A stretch of 64,000 nucleotides of DNA from Metallococcus carri (GTDB lineage: Bacteria > Actinomycetota > Actinomycetes > Actinomycetales > Dermatophilaceae): contig NZ_JAAOIV010000003.1 of assembly GCF_011440275.1 (NCBI RefSeq), positions 124,001 to 188,000 of the forward strand. Reading direction: 5' to 3'. Positions 1-15,483 of the stretch are shown piece after piece. The position numbers and the translations under genes were made by a program. The stretch's first letter is position 1, and each line of letters starts with the position of its first letter. The notes under the pieces were generated by a model that saw only the letters and a list, made by a program, of their open reading frames with translations, was not told where the DNA came from and searched no databases.

Positions 1-1025
<1,025 letters not shown>

Positions 1026-1128
1026 TGCTGGTCCTCCTCAGGACTTGGGTACTGACGCCGGGGCGGCGTCGACTTCTGGGTTGGTGTGAATCGTAAGGGT
1101 CAACCGATCGAGGGCGAAAAGCCCGCGA

Positions 1129-3243
1129 TCACTCGCCCCGGACCTTCTTGATGATCTCGTCCGCGACGTTCCGGGGAACCTCGGCGTACGAGTCGAACTG
1201 CATCGAGTAGTTCGCCCGACCTTGGGTCTTGGACCGCAAGTCGCCAACGTACCCGAACATCTCCGACAGCGGCACAAGAGCGCGAACGACCTTGGCGCCA
1301 CTCACATCCTCCATGGCCTGGATCTGGCCACGGCGGGAGTTGAGGTCGCCGACGACGTCGCCCATGTAGTCCTCGGGCGTGCGCACCTCGACGGCCATCA
1401 TCGGTTCGAGCAGGGCCGGGTCGGCCTTGCGGGCGGCCTCCTTGAAGACCATCGAACCGGCGATCTTGAACGCCATCTCGGAGGAGTCGACGTCGTGGTA
1501 GGCACCGTCGACCAGCGTCGCCTTGACGCCGACGACCGGGTAACCGGCGAGGATGCCGAGCTGCATGGCCTCCTGGATGCCGGCGTCCACAGACGGGATG
1601 TACTCACGCGGGACACGACCACCGGTGACGGCGTTGTCGAACTCGTAGAGCTCGCCCTCGGAGGTGTCCAGCGGCTCCAGGGTGACCTGCACCTTGGCGA
1701 ACTGACCCGAACCACCGGTCTGCTTCTTGTGCGTGTAGTCGTACTTCTCGACCGCACGACGGATGGTCTCGCGGTAGGCCACCTGCGGGGCACCGACATT
1801 GGCCTCGACCTTGAACTCCCGCTTCATGCGGTCGACCAGGATGTCGAGGTGGAGTTCGCCCATGCCCTTGATGATGGTCTGGCCGGTCTCCTCGTCGAGC
1901 TCGACCTGGAAGGTCGGGTCCTCCTGCGCCAGCTTCTGGATCGCGGTGCCGAGCTTCTCCTGGTCACCCTTGGTCTTGGGCTCGATGGCCACCGAGATGA
2001 CCGGCTCGGGGAAGCTCATCGACTCCAGCACGATCTGCTGGTTCGGGTCGCTCAGCGTGTCACCGGTCGTGGTCTCCTTCAGACCGATGGCCGCGTAGAT
2101 GTGACCGGCGAGCGCCTCGTCGACCGGGTTTTCCTTGTTGGCGTGCATCTGGAACAGCTTGCCGATGCGCTCCTTCTTGCCCTTGGTGCTGTTGACCACC
2201 TGCGAGCCCGCGGCCACCCGGCCGGAGTACACGCGGATGAAGGTCAGCGTCCCGAAGAAGGGGTGCGCGGCAACCTTGAAGGCCAGCGCCGAGAAGGGCT
2301 CGTCGACCGACGGAGCACGCGTGAGCTCGGTCTCCTCGTCGCCCGGCTTGTACCCCTTCATCGGCGGCACGTCCAGCGGGCTCGGCAGGTAGTCCACGAC
2401 CGCGTCGAGCATCGGCTGCACGCCACGGTTCTTGAACGCCGACCCGCAGAAGACCGGGTAGAGCTCGGAGTTGACGGTGAGCTTGCGGATGCCGGCCTTG
2501 AGCTCGTCGATCGACAGCTCCTCGCCGCCGAGGTACTTCTCCATCAGCTCGTCGTCGGACTCGGCGACGCGCTCCACGAGGTGCTCGCGGTATTCCTCGG
2601 CCTTGGCCTGCAGGTCCGCCGGGATCTCCTGGATCTCGTACTTGGCGCCCATGGTGACGTCACCCTTGGCGTCGCCCGGCCAGACCAGCGCGCGCATGTA
2701 GAGCAGGTCGACGACACCGACGAAGTCGCTCTCGGAACCGATCGGCAGCTGCATCACCAGCGGCTCCGCGCCGAGGCGGTCCTTGATGGTCTGCACCGTG
2801 AAGTAGAAGTCGGCGCCCATCTTGTCCATCTTGTTGACGAACGCGATGCGCGGGACGTCGTACTTGTCGGCCTGCCGCCACACGGTCTCCGACTGCGGCT
2901 CGACACCCTCCTTGCCGTCGAACACCGCGACCGCACCGTCGAGCACGCGCAGGGACCGCTCCACCTCGACGGTGAAGTCGACGTGCCCCGGGGTGTCGAT
3001 GATGTTGATCTGGGTGCCCTCCCAGAAGCTGGTGACCGCGGCGGAGGTGATCGTGATGCCGCGCTCCTTCTCCTGCTCCATCCAGTCGGTGGTCGAGGCA
3101 CCGTCGTGCGTCTCACCGATCTTGTGGTTCACACCCGTGTAGAACAGGATGCGCTCGGTGGTCGTGGTCTTACCGGCATCGATGTGCGCCATGATGCCGA
3201 TGTTGCGGACCTTCTTCAGGTCGGTCAGCACGTCCTGTGCCAC
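1129..3243 (-). CDS. fusA: Elongation factor G
   Basis: EF-G is the GTPase that drives ribosomal translocation and, with RRF, ribosome recycling. At 704 residues it has the usual length. The N-terminal G domain shows [14 protein letters not shown] (G1), RGITITSA (G2), DTPGHVDF (G3) and NKMDKMG (G4). The start is GTG ([16 protein letters not shown]) with a GAGGACGA Shine-Dalgarno on the transcribed strand. The gene lies 106 nt after rpsG and 103 nt before tuf, as expected for the actinobacterial str operon. No truncation or duplicated copy is seen. Confidence 0.98.
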   Translation of the reverse strand: MAQDVLTDLKKVRNIGIMAHIDAGKTTTTERILFYTGVNHKIGETHDGASTTDWMEQEKERGITITSAAVTSFWEGTQINIIDTPGHVDFTVEVERSLRVLDGAVAVFDGKEGVEPQSETVWRQADKYDVPRIAFVNKMDKMGADFYFTVQTIKDRLGAEPLVMQLPIGSESDFVGVVDLLYMRALVWPGDAKGDVTMGAKYEIQEIPADLQAKAEEYREHLVERVAESDDELMEKYLGGEELSIDELKAGIRKLTVNSELYPVFCGSAFKNRGVQPMLDAVVDYLPSPLDVPPMKGYKPGDEETELTRAPSVDEPFSALAFKVAAHPFFGTLTFIRVYSGRVAAGSQVVNSTKGKKERIGKLFQMHANKENPVDEALAGHIYAAIGLKETTTGDTLSDPNQQIVLESMSFPEPVISVAIEPKTKGDQEKLGTAIQKLAQEDPTFQVELDEETGQTIIKGMGELHLDILVDRMKREFKVEANVGAPQVAYRETIRRAVEKYDYTHKKQTGGSGQFAKVQVTLEPLDTSEGELYEFDNAVTGGRVPREYIPSVDAGIQEAMQLGILAGYPVVGVKATLVDGAYHDVDSSEMAFKIAGSMVFKEAARKADPALLEPMMAVEVRTPEDYMGDVVGDLNSRRGQIQAMEDVSGAKVVRALVPLSEMFGYVGDLRSKTQGRANYSMQFDSYAEVPRNVADEIIKKVRGE

Positions 3244-3349
3244 TGTCGTCCTCGATCTCGTTCGTCGTATGTCGGGTGGCTGCGTGGGCAGCCCTAGTGC
3301 GGTTCCCCTGGGGGACCCGGTGCCCGGCCGAGGCCGGGCACCACGCGGG

Positions 3350-3820
3350 TCACCAGCGGTAGTGCGCGAAGGCCCGGTTGGACTCGGCCATCTTGTGCGT
3401 GTCCTCGCGACGCTTCACCGCGGCACCCAGGCCGTTGGAGGCGTCCAGGATCTCGTTCATCAGCCGCTCGGTCATCGTCTTCTCACGGCGCTGACGGCTG
3501 TAACCGACCAGCCACCGCAGGCTGAGGGTGGTCGCCCGGCCGGGCTTGACCTCGACCGGCACCTGGTAGGTCGCACCACCGACACGGCGGGACTTGACTT
3601 CCAGGCTCGGCTTGATGTTGTCGAGCGCGCGCTTGAGGGTGACCACCGGGTCGGTGCCGTTCTTCTCACGGCAGCCCTCGAGTGCGCCATACACAATGCG
3701 CTCGGCGACAGATTTCTTCCCGTCGAGCAGGATCTTGTTGACCAGCTGGGTCACCAGCGGGCTGCCGTAGACCGGGTCGACGACCAGGGGGCGCTTCGGA
3801 GCAGGGCCCTTACGAGGCAT
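3350..3820 (-). CDS. rpsG: 30S ribosomal protein S7
   Basis: S7 is the primary assembly protein of the 30S head and contacts tRNA at the E site. The protein has 156 residues, starting [11 protein letters not shown] and ending FAHYRW, which is normal length. Its ATG overlaps the rpsL stop by one base (TAATG arrangement), so translation is coupled to rpsL. A longer upstream reading in the same frame exists but runs through rpsL out of frame and is not real. fusA follows after 106 nt. Confidence 0.98.
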   Translation of the reverse strand: MPRKGPAPKRPLVVDPVYGSPLVTQLVNKILLDGKKSVAERIVYGALEGCREKNGTDPVVTLKRALDNIKPSLEVKSRRVGGATYQVPVEVKPGRATTLSLRWLVGYSRQRREKTMTERLMNEILDASNGLGAAVKRREDTHKMAESNRAFAHYRW

Positions 3821-4194
3821 TACTTCTTCTCCTTCTTCGCGCCGTAACGGGAGCGGGACTGGTTGCGGTTCTTGACACCCTGGGTGTCGAGCGCGCCGCG
3901 GATGATCTTGTAGCGAACGCCGGGGAGGTCCTTCACCCGGCCGCCACGCACGAGCACGATCGAGTGCTCCTGCAGGTTGTGGCCGACGCCCGGGATGTAG
4001 GCCGTCACCTCGATGCCGGAGGTGAGGCGCACACGCGCCACCTTCCGCAGCGCCGAGTTCGGCTTCTTCGGGGTCGTGGTGTAGACGCGGGTGCACACGC
4101 CGCGTCGCTGGGGGCTGCCCTTCAGGGCCGGGGTCGAGACCTTAGTGATCTTGTCCTGCCGGCCCTTGCGGACGAGCTGGTTGATGGTAGGCAA
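3820..4194 (-). CDS. rpsL: 30S ribosomal protein S12
   Basis: S12 is the decoding-centre protein of the 30S subunit and the classical streptomycin-resistance locus. The protein has 124 residues. The start codon is TTG (complement of 4192-4194), preceded by GGAGA at normal distance; the protein begins [11 protein letters not shown]. The loops [11 protein letters not shown] (with K43) and GGRVKDLPG (with K88) carry the wild-type residues expected of a streptomycin-sensitive ribosome. The stop overlaps the rpsG start. This is the first gene of the str operon and has an approximately 260-nt untranslated leader if the promoter at 4458-4486 is right. Confidence 0.97.
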   Translation of the reverse strand: MPTINQLVRKGRQDKITKVSTPALKGSPQRRGVCTRVYTTTPKKPNSALRKVARVRLTSGIEVTAYIPGVGHNLQEHSIVLVRGGRVKDLPGVRYKIIRGALDTQGVKNRNQSRSRYGAKKEKK

Positions 4195-4486
4195 CCTGTT
4201 CTCCGTCTGATCGGTGTCTTGTCGCGCCGGTCCGCGGTGGGACCGACTCCTTGGTGATGACCGCGCGCTACCCTCGGGCCGTAACCCGAGGTCGGGTGTG
4301 TCGCGACGGCGCCCTCCCCCGCACTTCCGCACCGAGCCGGCCGGGGTTACGCCAAGGCGCACCACGGTCGATCCGGGCGACTGCCCGGCGAGAGCGTGTG
4401 GCGGGCCTGATGCCCCGTCGAAGAACCGGGCAGGGCAGAGCCCACGCACAAGCCACGAGTCTACCGACGCGCCGATACACGACCAA
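4195..4486 (-). promoter_or_regulatory. str operon promoter and long 5' leader
   Basis: On the minus strand a -35 TTGGTC (4481-4486) and a -10 TAGACT (4458-4463) are separated by 17 bp, the best sigma-70-like match upstream of rpsL. This would give a leader of about 260 nt. The leader contains a hairpin of CCTCGGG and CCCGAGG arms near 4275-4295. No gene is supported between 4195 and 4552. Promoter assignment is from motif match only. Confidence 0.5.
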
Positions 4487-4552
4487 ATCCGCAGCGCGAG
4501 TCCCGCGCGCGCATCCGGGCCGACGGCAGCCGGCCGGGTTAGGGTGACCGCC

Positions 4553-5245
4553 GTGAGAGCCGATGAAGTACGCAAGCTCACCGCTGTCGAGGATCGACAC
4601 TGGTGGTATGCCGAGCGCCGCCACCTGGTCGGGCAACTGATCAAGGACCTCCCCGCCGGTGACGCGGCCGATATCGGAGCGGCCGGCGGTGGCAACACCC
4701 GCGTGCTGCTCGACCACGGCTGGCGGGCGATCGCCTTCGAGCTCAGTCCCGATGGCGCGCAGGTCGGCGCCTCCCGCGGACTCAATGTGGCCCGGGCCGA
4801 CGCCACCAAGCTGCCCCTGGCGGATGAGTCGGTAGACCTGGTGACCGCCCTGGACATCATCGAGCACATCGAGGATGACGACGCTGCGGTCAGCGAGATC
4901 CGGCGGGTGCTGCGCCCCGGCGGCACCGCGGTGATCGCCGTGCCGGCCGATCCCAAGCTGTGGTCGGCCCACGATGTCGCGGTCAACCACGTGCGCCGCT
5001 ACACCCGGCCCGCGCTGCTCGATGTGTTGCAACGCAATGGGCTGGTCGTCGAGGAATGCTCGTCCTGGATGGTGCTGCTGCGCCCCGTCGTGGCGCTGCG
5101 CCGCAAGAGCACCTCCGGCAGCGACCTGGACGAGCCCGGGGCCTTGGTCAACACCGCCCTGAAGGGCGTCGTGACCCTCGAGCGCTACCTGCCCGTCCGC
5201 TCCCTGCCCGGTGTGTCGTTGTGGGTCAAGGCTCGACGGCCCTGA
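4553..5245 (+). CDS. Class I SAM-dependent methyltransferase
   Basis: The protein has about 230 residues of Methyltransf_11 type. Motif I is degenerate ([14 protein letters not shown]), followed by an acidic post-I region, [13 protein letters not shown] (motif II/III) and [14 protein letters not shown] (motif IV). An N-terminal [10 protein letters not shown] stretch and a downstream [16 protein letters not shown] segment are typical of membrane-associated sugar or lipid methyltransferases, but the substrate cannot be read. The start GTG at 4553 is chosen because TAGGGT (4540-4545) ends 7 nt before it and there is no Shine-Dalgarno, so the mRNA is probably leaderless. An in-frame GTG at 4544 is the alternative. 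The gene runs opposite to the flanking str and rpoBC operons and its 3' end overlaps the next membrane-protein gene. Confidence 0.85.
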   Translation: MRADEVRKLTAVEDRHWWYAERRHLVGQLIKDLPAGDAADIGAAGGGNTRVLLDHGWRAIAFELSPDGAQVGASRGLNVARADATKLPLADESVDLVTALDIIEHIEDDDAAVSEIRRVLRPGGTAVIAVPADPKLWSAHDVAVNHVRRYTRPALLDVLQRNGLVVEECSSWMVLLRPVVALRRKSTSGSDLDEPGALVNTALKGVVTLERYLPVRSLPGVSLWVKARRP

Positions 5246-7509
5246 ACGGCACGGCACCTACCCGATCGGTGTCGTCCTCGACCGAGCGGCCTTCGCGCGT
5301 TCCACTCGCAGCCGGCGACGCCTGGACCGGCCTGATCCTCCTGGCGGCCGTCGGCCTCTTTGGCGCGTATGCCGTGTACGCCGGACTCCCCGCCGGATCG
5401 CTCGCTCGACTCCTTGTCACGACCGTCGTGGTGCAATGGCTCCCCGGCATACTGCTGTGGCGATTCCTGCGCCCGCGGGACGGCTGGCTGGTCGAGGATC
5501 TCGCGGCCGGCTTCGCCTGCGGGTTCGCCCTCAGTGTGCCGGCCCAGGTCATCGGCGGTTTCCTGGACAGCGCAGTCGTGAGCGCGAGCCTCCCCCTCCT
5601 GGTCGCGCTGGCCTTGCTGGTCGTGCCGGCGGCGCGGCGGCGGATCCTCGACGCGCGCTGGACCCGCACCCCGTGGTGGCTACCGGTGGTGATCGCAGTC
5701 GCCAGCCTCGGCTGCGTGCGCGACCTGTCTGGCTATTTCCGGCAAAACCGGCTGGACTGGCCGATCAAGACTGCTGGCCGGCCCCATGTCGACCAGTACT
5801 TCCAGGTCGCGCTCACCAACGAGTTGCGCTTCCGCGGTCCGGCCGGCTGGCCGATGATCGCCGGCGAACGCCTGGACTACCACTGGTTCACGCACGCGTG
5901 GATGGGCCAGCTCGCGGCCGTCGCCGATGTGCCCGCAGCCCAGGTCGTGCTGCGCTTCGCGCCGGCGCTGCTGCCGGTGCTGGCCGTGGCGGCCATCGCG
6001 GCCCTCGCCCTGCGCGTCACCGGGAGGGCCTCGGCCGCTGCGGTCGCAGCGGTGGTGTCGATGTTCACCAATTACGTGGTCGTATGGCGAGCGCCGGGCA
6101 CCGCCCTGCCGATCACGCCGTTCTCGCCCACGCTGGCGCCCAGCCTGATCGTGCTGACCGCTCTCGTCGCGGTCCTGGCCTTCCGGCTGCGCGGCGAACG
6201 CCGTGATGCGGCGAGCGCGGCGGCGGTCGTTGCGCTGGCGATCGTCGCTGCGGGCACCAAGGGTTCGGCGACGCCGCTGGTGGTCGCCGGCCTCGCGCTC
6301 GCCGTGGCCGCAGCCGTCGTGTGGGACCGTCGCGCGATCAGCCGGCCGCTCGTGGACTTCGCCCTGGTCACCGTTGGCCTGCTGGTCACCATGAAGGTGA
6401 TCTTCAACGGCTCGACCGATGGGCTGGTGCTCAACCCCACCGAGGCGGTGCAGCGCAGTTGGCCGGTCGCGGCGATCGGCGGCACGAGCACGACCGCCGT
6501 ACTGCTCGCCGGGGGTGTCTTCCTCGTGCTCTGGGGGCTGAGCAAGGCCGTGCTGGGCGTGGTGCTGCTCTGGCGGCCGGACGAACGGCTCGGCCGCCGC
6601 GACCCGATCGTGTGGATCCTGCTCGGCTCGGTCATCGCCGGCGCGTTCGGGCCGGCCCTGTTCGTGCAACCGGGCGTGAGCCAGAACTACTTCCGGATCC
6701 AGGCCCTGCCGCTCGCGGCAGTGCTGAGCGCCGCCGGGCTGACCCTGTGGTGGCACAACCGATCGCGGGTCCAACTGGTCGCCGCGGTGGCTGCGGCCAC
6801 GATCCTCGCCTGGATGGCCTATCAGCTGCCGATCTCATGGGTCCCGGTCCGCCCGCACCGACCGAGCACCAGTTTTCTGGTCGTCCTGCTCGGCGTCGTC
6901 CTGTGCCTGCTCGCCGGTGCCGTGGTCGCCGCGCTGGACCGCCGGCAACGCGCCCTGACGGCGGCAACGGTGACCTCCGGTGCGCTGCTGCTGACCGGCG
7001 CGGTGTCGGTGGCCGACAGTTTCGGCGGACGTGGCGACTACGCCGGCCCCGTCCTTCCCGGCGTCGCGGGCGCGGTGCGGCAGGGTCAGCTGGATGCCGC
7101 CACCTATATCGGCAACCATTCCTCACCCGACGCGCTGGTGATGACGAACCGGCATTGCACCACGCCACGCCCGGTCCGTGGCGTGTGTGAGAGCCGGTGG
7201 TATCTCGTGGCCGCCTTCAGCGGGCGACAGGTGCTCGTCGAGGGCTGGGGCTATTCGCCGCCGATCACCGCCGCCTACGTCAAGGGACGCACCTCGATCA
7301 CAGCGCCGTTCAACGACCCGGCCCTGCTGCGGTTGAACGACGGCTTCTACACCTCGCCCACGCCCCAGGCGGCCCGTGAGCTGTGGAACCGGGGGGTGCG
7401 GTGGATCTATGTCGACAAGCTGACTACCCCCCGCACTCGGTTGGCGCCCTACGCGAGGCTGGTCTACCAGAACCCCGCAGCGGCGGTGTGGACGCTCAAC
7501 CGGCCGTGA
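5221..7509 (+). CDS. Large polytopic membrane protein, GT-C glycosyltransferase-like
   Basis: The predicted protein has 762 residues (about 746 if the in-frame GTG at 5269 is used). It contains roughly a dozen hydrophobic helices, beginning with the segment around GLILLAAVGLFGAYAVYAGL. An extracytoplasmic loop holds DQYFQVALTNELRF and DYHWFTHAWMGQL, and a soluble C-terminal domain of about 150 residues follows (LVMTNRHC, VEGWGYSPP, RWIYVDK). This topology, many helices then a soluble tail, resembles GT-C-type lipid-linked glycosyltransferases of actinobacteria, but no diagnostic catalytic motif was identified. The start overlaps the methyltransferase, so the two are probably co-translated and may act on the same envelope glycolipid or polysaccharide (inference). 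Confidence 0.7.
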   Translation: MGQGSTALNGTAPTRSVSSSTERPSRVPLAAGDAWTGLILLAAVGLFGAYAVYAGLPAGSLARLLVTTVVVQWLPGILLWRFLRPRDGWLVEDLAAGFACGFALSVPAQVIGGFLDSAVVSASLPLLVALALLVVPAARRRILDARWTRTPWWLPVVIAVASLGCVRDLSGYFRQNRLDWPIKTAGRPHVDQYFQVALTNELRFRGPAGWPMIAGERLDYHWFTHAWMGQLAAVADVPAAQVVLRFAPALLPVLAVAAIAALALRVTGRASAAAVAAVVSMFTNYVVVWRAPGTALPITPFSPTLAPSLIVLTALVAVLAFRLRGERRDAASAAAVVALAIVAAGTKGSATPLVVAGLALAVAAAVVWDRRAISRPLVDFALVTVGLLVTMKVIFNGSTDGLVLNPTEAVQRSWPVAAIGGTSTTAVLLAGGVFLVLWGLSKAVLGVVLLWRPDERLGRRDPIVWILLGSVIAGAFGPALFVQPGVSQNYFRIQALPLAAVLSAAGLTLWWHNRSRVQLVAAVAAATILAWMAYQLPISWVPVRPHRPSTSFLVVLLGVVLCLLAGAVVAALDRRQRALTAATVTSGALLLTGAVSVADSFGGRGDYAGPVLPGVAGAVRQGQLDAATYIGNHSSPDALVMTNRHCTTPRPVRGVCESRWYLVAAFSGRQVLVEGWGYSPPITAAYVKGRTSITAPFNDPALLRLNDGFYTSPTPQAARELWNRGVRWIYVDKLTTPRTRLAPYARLVYQNPAAAVWTLNRP

Positions 7510-7548
7510 CCGGCATACGGCATGCCTGACCGGCATTCGGCATAACGA

Positions 7549-7587
7549 AGCGGCCCCGGCCACCCACGAAGGGTGACCGGGGCCGCT
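7549..7587. terminator. Bidirectional terminator between the membrane-protein gene and rpoC
   Basis: An 11-bp perfect stem (AGCGGCCCCGG with CCGGGGCCGCT) is extended by CACCC/GGGTG around a short ACGAA loop. It sits between two convergent genes, 39 nt after the plus-strand stop and 11 nt before the rpoC stop. Confidence 0.8.
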
Positions 7588-7598
7588 CGCCATCCGGC

Positions 7599-11498
<3,900 letters not shown>

Positions 11499-11560
11499 TT
11501 GGTGCTTCCTTCTTTCGTTTCTTGAGAAGTCTGAAAAGTCTTGTGAATGAAGGGCTTTGG

Positions 11561-11597
11561 TGAGGTATGCCGACTGGCGGGCAGCCGGCATACCTCA
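11561..11597. repeat. Perfect inverted repeat of GGTATGCC in the rpoB-rpoC gap
   Basis: Arms TGAGGTATGCCG (11561-11572) and CGGCATACCTCA (11586-11597) pair over 12 bp around a 13-nt loop. The hairpin lies between rpoB and rpoC, so it may be a partial terminator, an mRNA processing site or a paired copy of the genome-wide GGTATGCC motif. Confidence 0.75.
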
Positions 11598-11612
11598 CCG
11601 GTTGTCTGCTTG

Positions 11613-14600
11613 TCAGACCTCTTCGACGCTGCTCGGCTCACGCCGGGACAGGTCAATGCCGAGCTCCTCGGCTGCGCGGAAGACCTCCTGGTCGGAGTCG
11701 CGCAAGTCGATCGCCTGGCCGTCGCTGGAGAGGACCTCCACGTTGAGGCACAGGCTCTGCATCTCCTTGATGAGCACCTTGAAGGACTCGGGGATGCCGG
11801 GCTCGGGGATGTTCTCGCCCTTGACGATCGCCTCGTAGACCTTGACCCGGCCGGTCACGTCGTCGGACTTGATCGTCAACAGCTCCTGCAGTGCGTATGC
11901 CGCGCCGTACGCCTCGAGCGCCCACACCTCCATCTCACCGAAGCGCTGGCCACCGAACTGGGCCTTACCGCCGAGCGGCTGCTGGGTGATCATCGAGTAC
12001 GGACCGGTCGAGCGCGCGTGGATCTTGTCGTCGACCAGGTGGTGCAGCTTGAGGATGTACATGTAGCCCACCGACACCGGTTCCGGGAACGGCTCGCCCG
12101 AGCGGCCGTCGAAGAGCCGGGCCTTGCCCGTGCCGTCGACCAGGCGCTCACCATCACGCGACGGGGTGGCCGAGTCGAGCAGCCCGGTGATGACCTGCTC
12201 GGACGCACCGTCGAACACCGGCGAGGCGACGCGGGATCCGGCGGGCGCGGTGTGCGCGTCCTTCGGGATCTGCGCGGCCCACTCCGGGTCGCCCTCGATG
12301 TCCCAACCGCGGCTGGCGGACCAGCCGAGGTGCAACTCGAGGATCTGGCCGAGGTTCATCCGTCGCGGCACACCGTGCGGGTTGAGGATGACATCCACCG
12401 GGGTGCCGTCCTCGAGGAAGGGCATGTCCTCCACCGGCAGGATCTTGGCGATGACGCCCTTGTTGCCGTGGCGGCCGGCGAGCTTGTCACCGTCGGTGAT
12501 CTTGCGCTTGTTGGCGACATAGACGCGCACCAGCTGGTTGACGCCCGGGGCGAGCTCGTCACCCTCCTCACGGTCGAAGACCTTGACGCCGATGACCGTG
12601 CCGGTCTCGCCGTGCGGCACCTTCATCGAGGTGTCGCGGACCTCGCGCGCCTTCTCACCGAAGATCGCGCGCAGCAGGCGCTCCTCCGGGGTCAGTTCGG
12701 TCTCGCCCTTGGGCGTGACCTTGCCGACCAGCAGGTCGCCGTCGCGGACCTCGGCGCCGATGCGGATGATGCCCCGCTCGTCGAGGTCGGCCAGGACTTC
12801 CTCGGAGACATTCGGGATGTCCCGGGTGATCTCCTCCGGACCCAGCTTGGTGTCACGAGCATCGATCTCGTGCTCCTCGATGTGGATCGAGGAGAGCACG
12901 TCGTCCTGCACCAGACGCTGGCTGAGGATGATCGCGTCCTCGAAGTTGTAACCCTCCCAGGGCATGAACGCCACGAGCAGGTTCTTGCCGAGCGCCATCT
13001 CGCCGCCGTCGGTCGCCGGGCCGTCGGCGATGACCGCGCCCTGCTCGAGCCGGTCGCCGGTGTCGACGACGACCCGCTGGTTGTAGCAGGTGCCCGCGTT
13101 GGAGCGGTCGAACTTGGCGATCCGGTAGGTGGTGCGCGAACCGTCGTCATTGGCGACGGTCACCAGGTCGGCCGAGACCTCCTCGACGACGCCGGCCTTC
13201 TCGGCCCGCACGACGTCACCGGAGTCCAGCGCGGCGCGGTACTCCATGCCGGTGCCGACCAGCGGCGCCTCAGAGCGCACCAGCGGCACGGCCTGACGCT
13301 GCATCGCGGCACCCATGAGCGCACGGTTGGCGTCGTCGTGCTCCAGGAACGGGATCAGCGCGGTCGAGGCCGACACCATCTGGCGGGCCGAGACGTCCAT
13401 GTAGTCGACCTCACCGGCCGGGACGTCGCTCGCCTCGCCACCCTTGGTGCGCACCAGCACCCGCTCCTCGACGAAACGACCGTCGTCACCCAGGGCCGCG
13501 TTGGCCTGGGCGATGACGAACTCGTCCTCCTCGTCGGCGGAGAGGTACTGCACCTCGTCGGTGACCTGGCCGTCGACGACCTTGCGGTAGGGCGTCTCGA
13601 CGAAGCCGAAGGGGTTGATCCGGCCGTAGGAGGCGAGCGAGCCGATCAGGCCGATGTTCGGGCCTTCCGGGGTCTCGATCGGGCACATGCGGCCGTAGTG
13701 GCTCGGGTGGACGTCGCGGACCTCCATGCCGGCGCGGTCACGGGACAGACCACCCGGACCGAGCGCGGACAGCCGGCGCTTGTGCGTCAGGCCCGCGAGC
13801 GGGTTGTTCTGGTCCATGAACTGCGACAGCTGGCTGGTGCCGAAGAACTCCTTGATGGAGGCAACGACCGGCCGGATGTTGATCAGCGTCTGCGGCGTGA
13901 TCGCCTCGACGTCCTGGGTGGTCATCCGCTCGCGCACGACCCGCTCCATGCGCGACAGGCCGGTGCGGACCTGGTTCTGGATGAGCTCACCGACATTGCG
14001 CAGGCGACGGTTGCCGAAGTGGTCGATGTCGTCGACCTCGACCCGGATGTCGGCCTCCTGGCCGTCGCGGGTGCCCTTCATCGAGGTCTCGCCGGCGTGC
14101 AGCGCGACGAGGTACTTGATGGTGGCGACGACGTCCTGCAGCGTCAGCGTGGACTCGGACAGACCGAGGTCGACGCCGAGCTTCTTGTCGATCTTGTAGC
14201 GGCCGACCTTGGCCAGGTCGTAGCGCTTGCCGTTGAAGTAGAGGTTGTCCAGCAGGGTCTGGGCGGCCTCACGGGTCGGCGGCTCGCCCGGACGCAGCTT
14301 GCGGTAGATGTCGAGCAGCGCCTCGTCCTGGGTGGCGGTGCTGTCCTTCTCCAGGGTGGAGCGCATCGACTCGTAGTCGCCGAACTCCTCCAGGATCGCG
14401 GCCTCGGACATGCCGAGGGCCTTGAGCAGCACGGTCACCGACTGCTTGCGCTTGCGGTCGACGCGCACGCCGACCTGGTCGCGCTTGTCGATCTCGAACT
14501 CCAGCCAGGCACCGCGGCTCGGGATGATCTTGGCGGTGAAGATGTCCTTGTCGGAGGTCTTGTCGAGCGAACGCTCGAAGTAGACACCCGGGCTGCGGAC

Positions 14601-15098
14601 CAGCTGGGAGACGACGACACGCTCGGTGCCGTTGATGATGAAGGTGCCGCGGTCGGTCATGAGCGGGAAGTCGCCCATGAACACCGTCTGGCTCTTGATC
14701 TCACCGGTGTTGTTGTTCATGAACTCCGCGGTGACGAACAGCGGAGCGGCATACGTCATGTCCCGCTCCTTGCACTCGTCGATGGAGTACTTCACGTCCT
14801 CGAAGCGGTGGTCCCGGAAGGACAGGCTCATGGACTGGGAGAAGTCTTCGATCGGCGAGATCTCCTCGAAGATCTCTTCGAGACCGGAACGGTCGTTGAT
14901 GTCGTCACGGCCCTCGGCCTTCGCCTCGGCGACGCGCGCCTGCCAGCGCTCGTTGCCGAGCAACCAGTCGAAGCTCTCGGTCTGCGGTGCAAGCAGATCG
15001 GGCATCTCCAGAGGTTCGCGAATCTTCGCGAAGGACAAACGGCCAGAAGCCGTCTTTGCCGAGGACAGGGACGGGGTCGCAGTACGCGAGGCAGCCAA
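11613..15098 (-). CDS. rpoB: DNA-directed RNA polymerase subunit beta
   Basis: The beta subunit of RNA polymerase has 1161 residues here. I chose the TTG at 15098 because GGAAGGA sits 6 nt upstream and the resulting [11 protein letters not shown]-terminus matches actinobacterial relatives; a GTG five codons upstream (15113) lacks a clear ribosome site. The rifampicin region, around residues 420-450, reads [18 protein letters not shown] then [13 protein letters not shown] with no known resistance substitution. The catalytic [11 protein letters not shown] segment is intact. It is cotranscribed with rpoC from the promoter at 15268-15296. Confidence 0.97.
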   Translation of the reverse strand: MAASRTATPSLSSAKTASGRLSFAKIREPLEMPDLLAPQTESFDWLLGNERWQARVAEAKAEGRDDINDRSGLEEIFEEISPIEDFSQSMSLSFRDHRFEDVKYSIDECKERDMTYAAPLFVTAEFMNNNTGEIKSQTVFMGDFPLMTDRGTFIINGTERVVVSQLVRSPGVYFERSLDKTSDKDIFTAKIIPSRGAWLEFEIDKRDQVGVRVDRKRKQSVTVLLKALGMSEAAILEEFGDYESMRSTLEKDSTATQDEALLDIYRKLRPGEPPTREAAQTLLDNLYFNGKRYDLAKVGRYKIDKKLGVDLGLSESTLTLQDVVATIKYLVALHAGETSMKGTRDGQEADIRVEVDDIDHFGNRRLRNVGELIQNQVRTGLSRMERVVRERMTTQDVEAITPQTLINIRPVVASIKEFFGTSQLSQFMDQNNPLAGLTHKRRLSALGPGGLSRDRAGMEVRDVHPSHYGRMCPIETPEGPNIGLIGSLASYGRINPFGFVETPYRKVVDGQVTDEVQYLSADEEDEFVIAQANAALGDDGRFVEERVLVRTKGGEASDVPAGEVDYMDVSARQMVSASTALIPFLEHDDANRALMGAAMQRQAVPLVRSEAPLVGTGMEYRAALDSGDVVRAEKAGVVEEVSADLVTVANDDGSRTTYRIAKFDRSNAGTCYNQRVVVDTGDRLEQGAVIADGPATDGGEMALGKNLLVAFMPWEGYNFEDAIILSQRLVQDDVLSSIHIEEHEIDARDTKLGPEEITRDIPNVSEEVLADLDERGIIRIGAEVRDGDLLVGKVTPKGETELTPEERLLRAIFGEKAREVRDTSMKVPHGETGTVIGVKVFDREEGDELAPGVNQLVRVYVANKRKITDGDKLAGRHGNKGVIAKILPVEDMPFLEDGTPVDVILNPHGVPRRMNLGQILELHLGWSASRGWDIEGDPEWAAQIPKDAHTAPAGSRVASPVFDGASEQVITGLLDSATPSRDGERLVDGTGKARLFDGRSGEPFPEPVSVGYMYILKLHHLVDDKIHARSTGPYSMITQQPLGGKAQFGGQRFGEMEVWALEAYGAAYALQELLTIKSDDVTGRVKVYEAIVKGENIPEPGIPESFKVLIKEMQSLCLNVEVLSSDGQAIDLRDSDQEVFRAAEELGIDLSRREPSSVEEV

Positions 15099-15267
15099 GG
15101 AGGGTCCTTCCACAGGCCTAACAGCGGGCGGTTCGGCGCGAGGCCCGCTCCAGCCGTCCGGATTCCATGCCAGGGACTTGTCCTGGGCAGGACAAGGGCG
15201 TCAGCACGCGAAGCGTGGTCGCCGAGCAGGGAAGGAGGTTGACCGAAAGAGGGCAGCGCAAAGCAGG

Positions 15268-15296
15268 AGCATATATGAGATGGGAAGGCATGTCCA
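15268..15296 (-). promoter_or_regulatory. Putative rpoBC promoter
   Basis: On the minus strand TGGACA (15291-15296) and TATGCT (15268-15273) are separated by exactly 17 bp, a good housekeeping-sigma match. This predicts a start near 15261 and an approximately 160-nt leader before rpoB. The rest of the 15099-15483 gap shows no gene, only GC-rich sequence before the end of the ABC exporter gene. Confidence 0.6.
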
Positions 15297-15483
15297 CTTC
15301 GGGGACACAGAGATCCCTACCCGCTGAACGCTGGACACGAGCCTGACACCTGCCCGGCCCAGTGGTCAAGCATCTCGCCCGATCCGCGTGTCCTCGGCCT
15401 CGGTGGGCGCGACAGCGGCGCCCCACGCGTCCGCGCTTCCGCACGACCCGTGATGCTCGGCCGCGGACGCACGCGGGCGCCCG

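Noticed and set aside
1222-3297. Very long plus-strand frame opposite fusA, with similar antisense frames opposite rpoC, rpoB, the carboxylase and others
   Set aside because: These are products of high third-position GC: stops are rare on the antisense strand. Their translations are Arg/Asp/Gly/His-rich without motifs, while the minus-strand genes have clear family matches.
15099-15113. GTG at 15113 as rpoB start
   Set aside because: No ribosome site upstream; the TTG at 15098 has GGAAGGA 6 nt before it and matches relatives.
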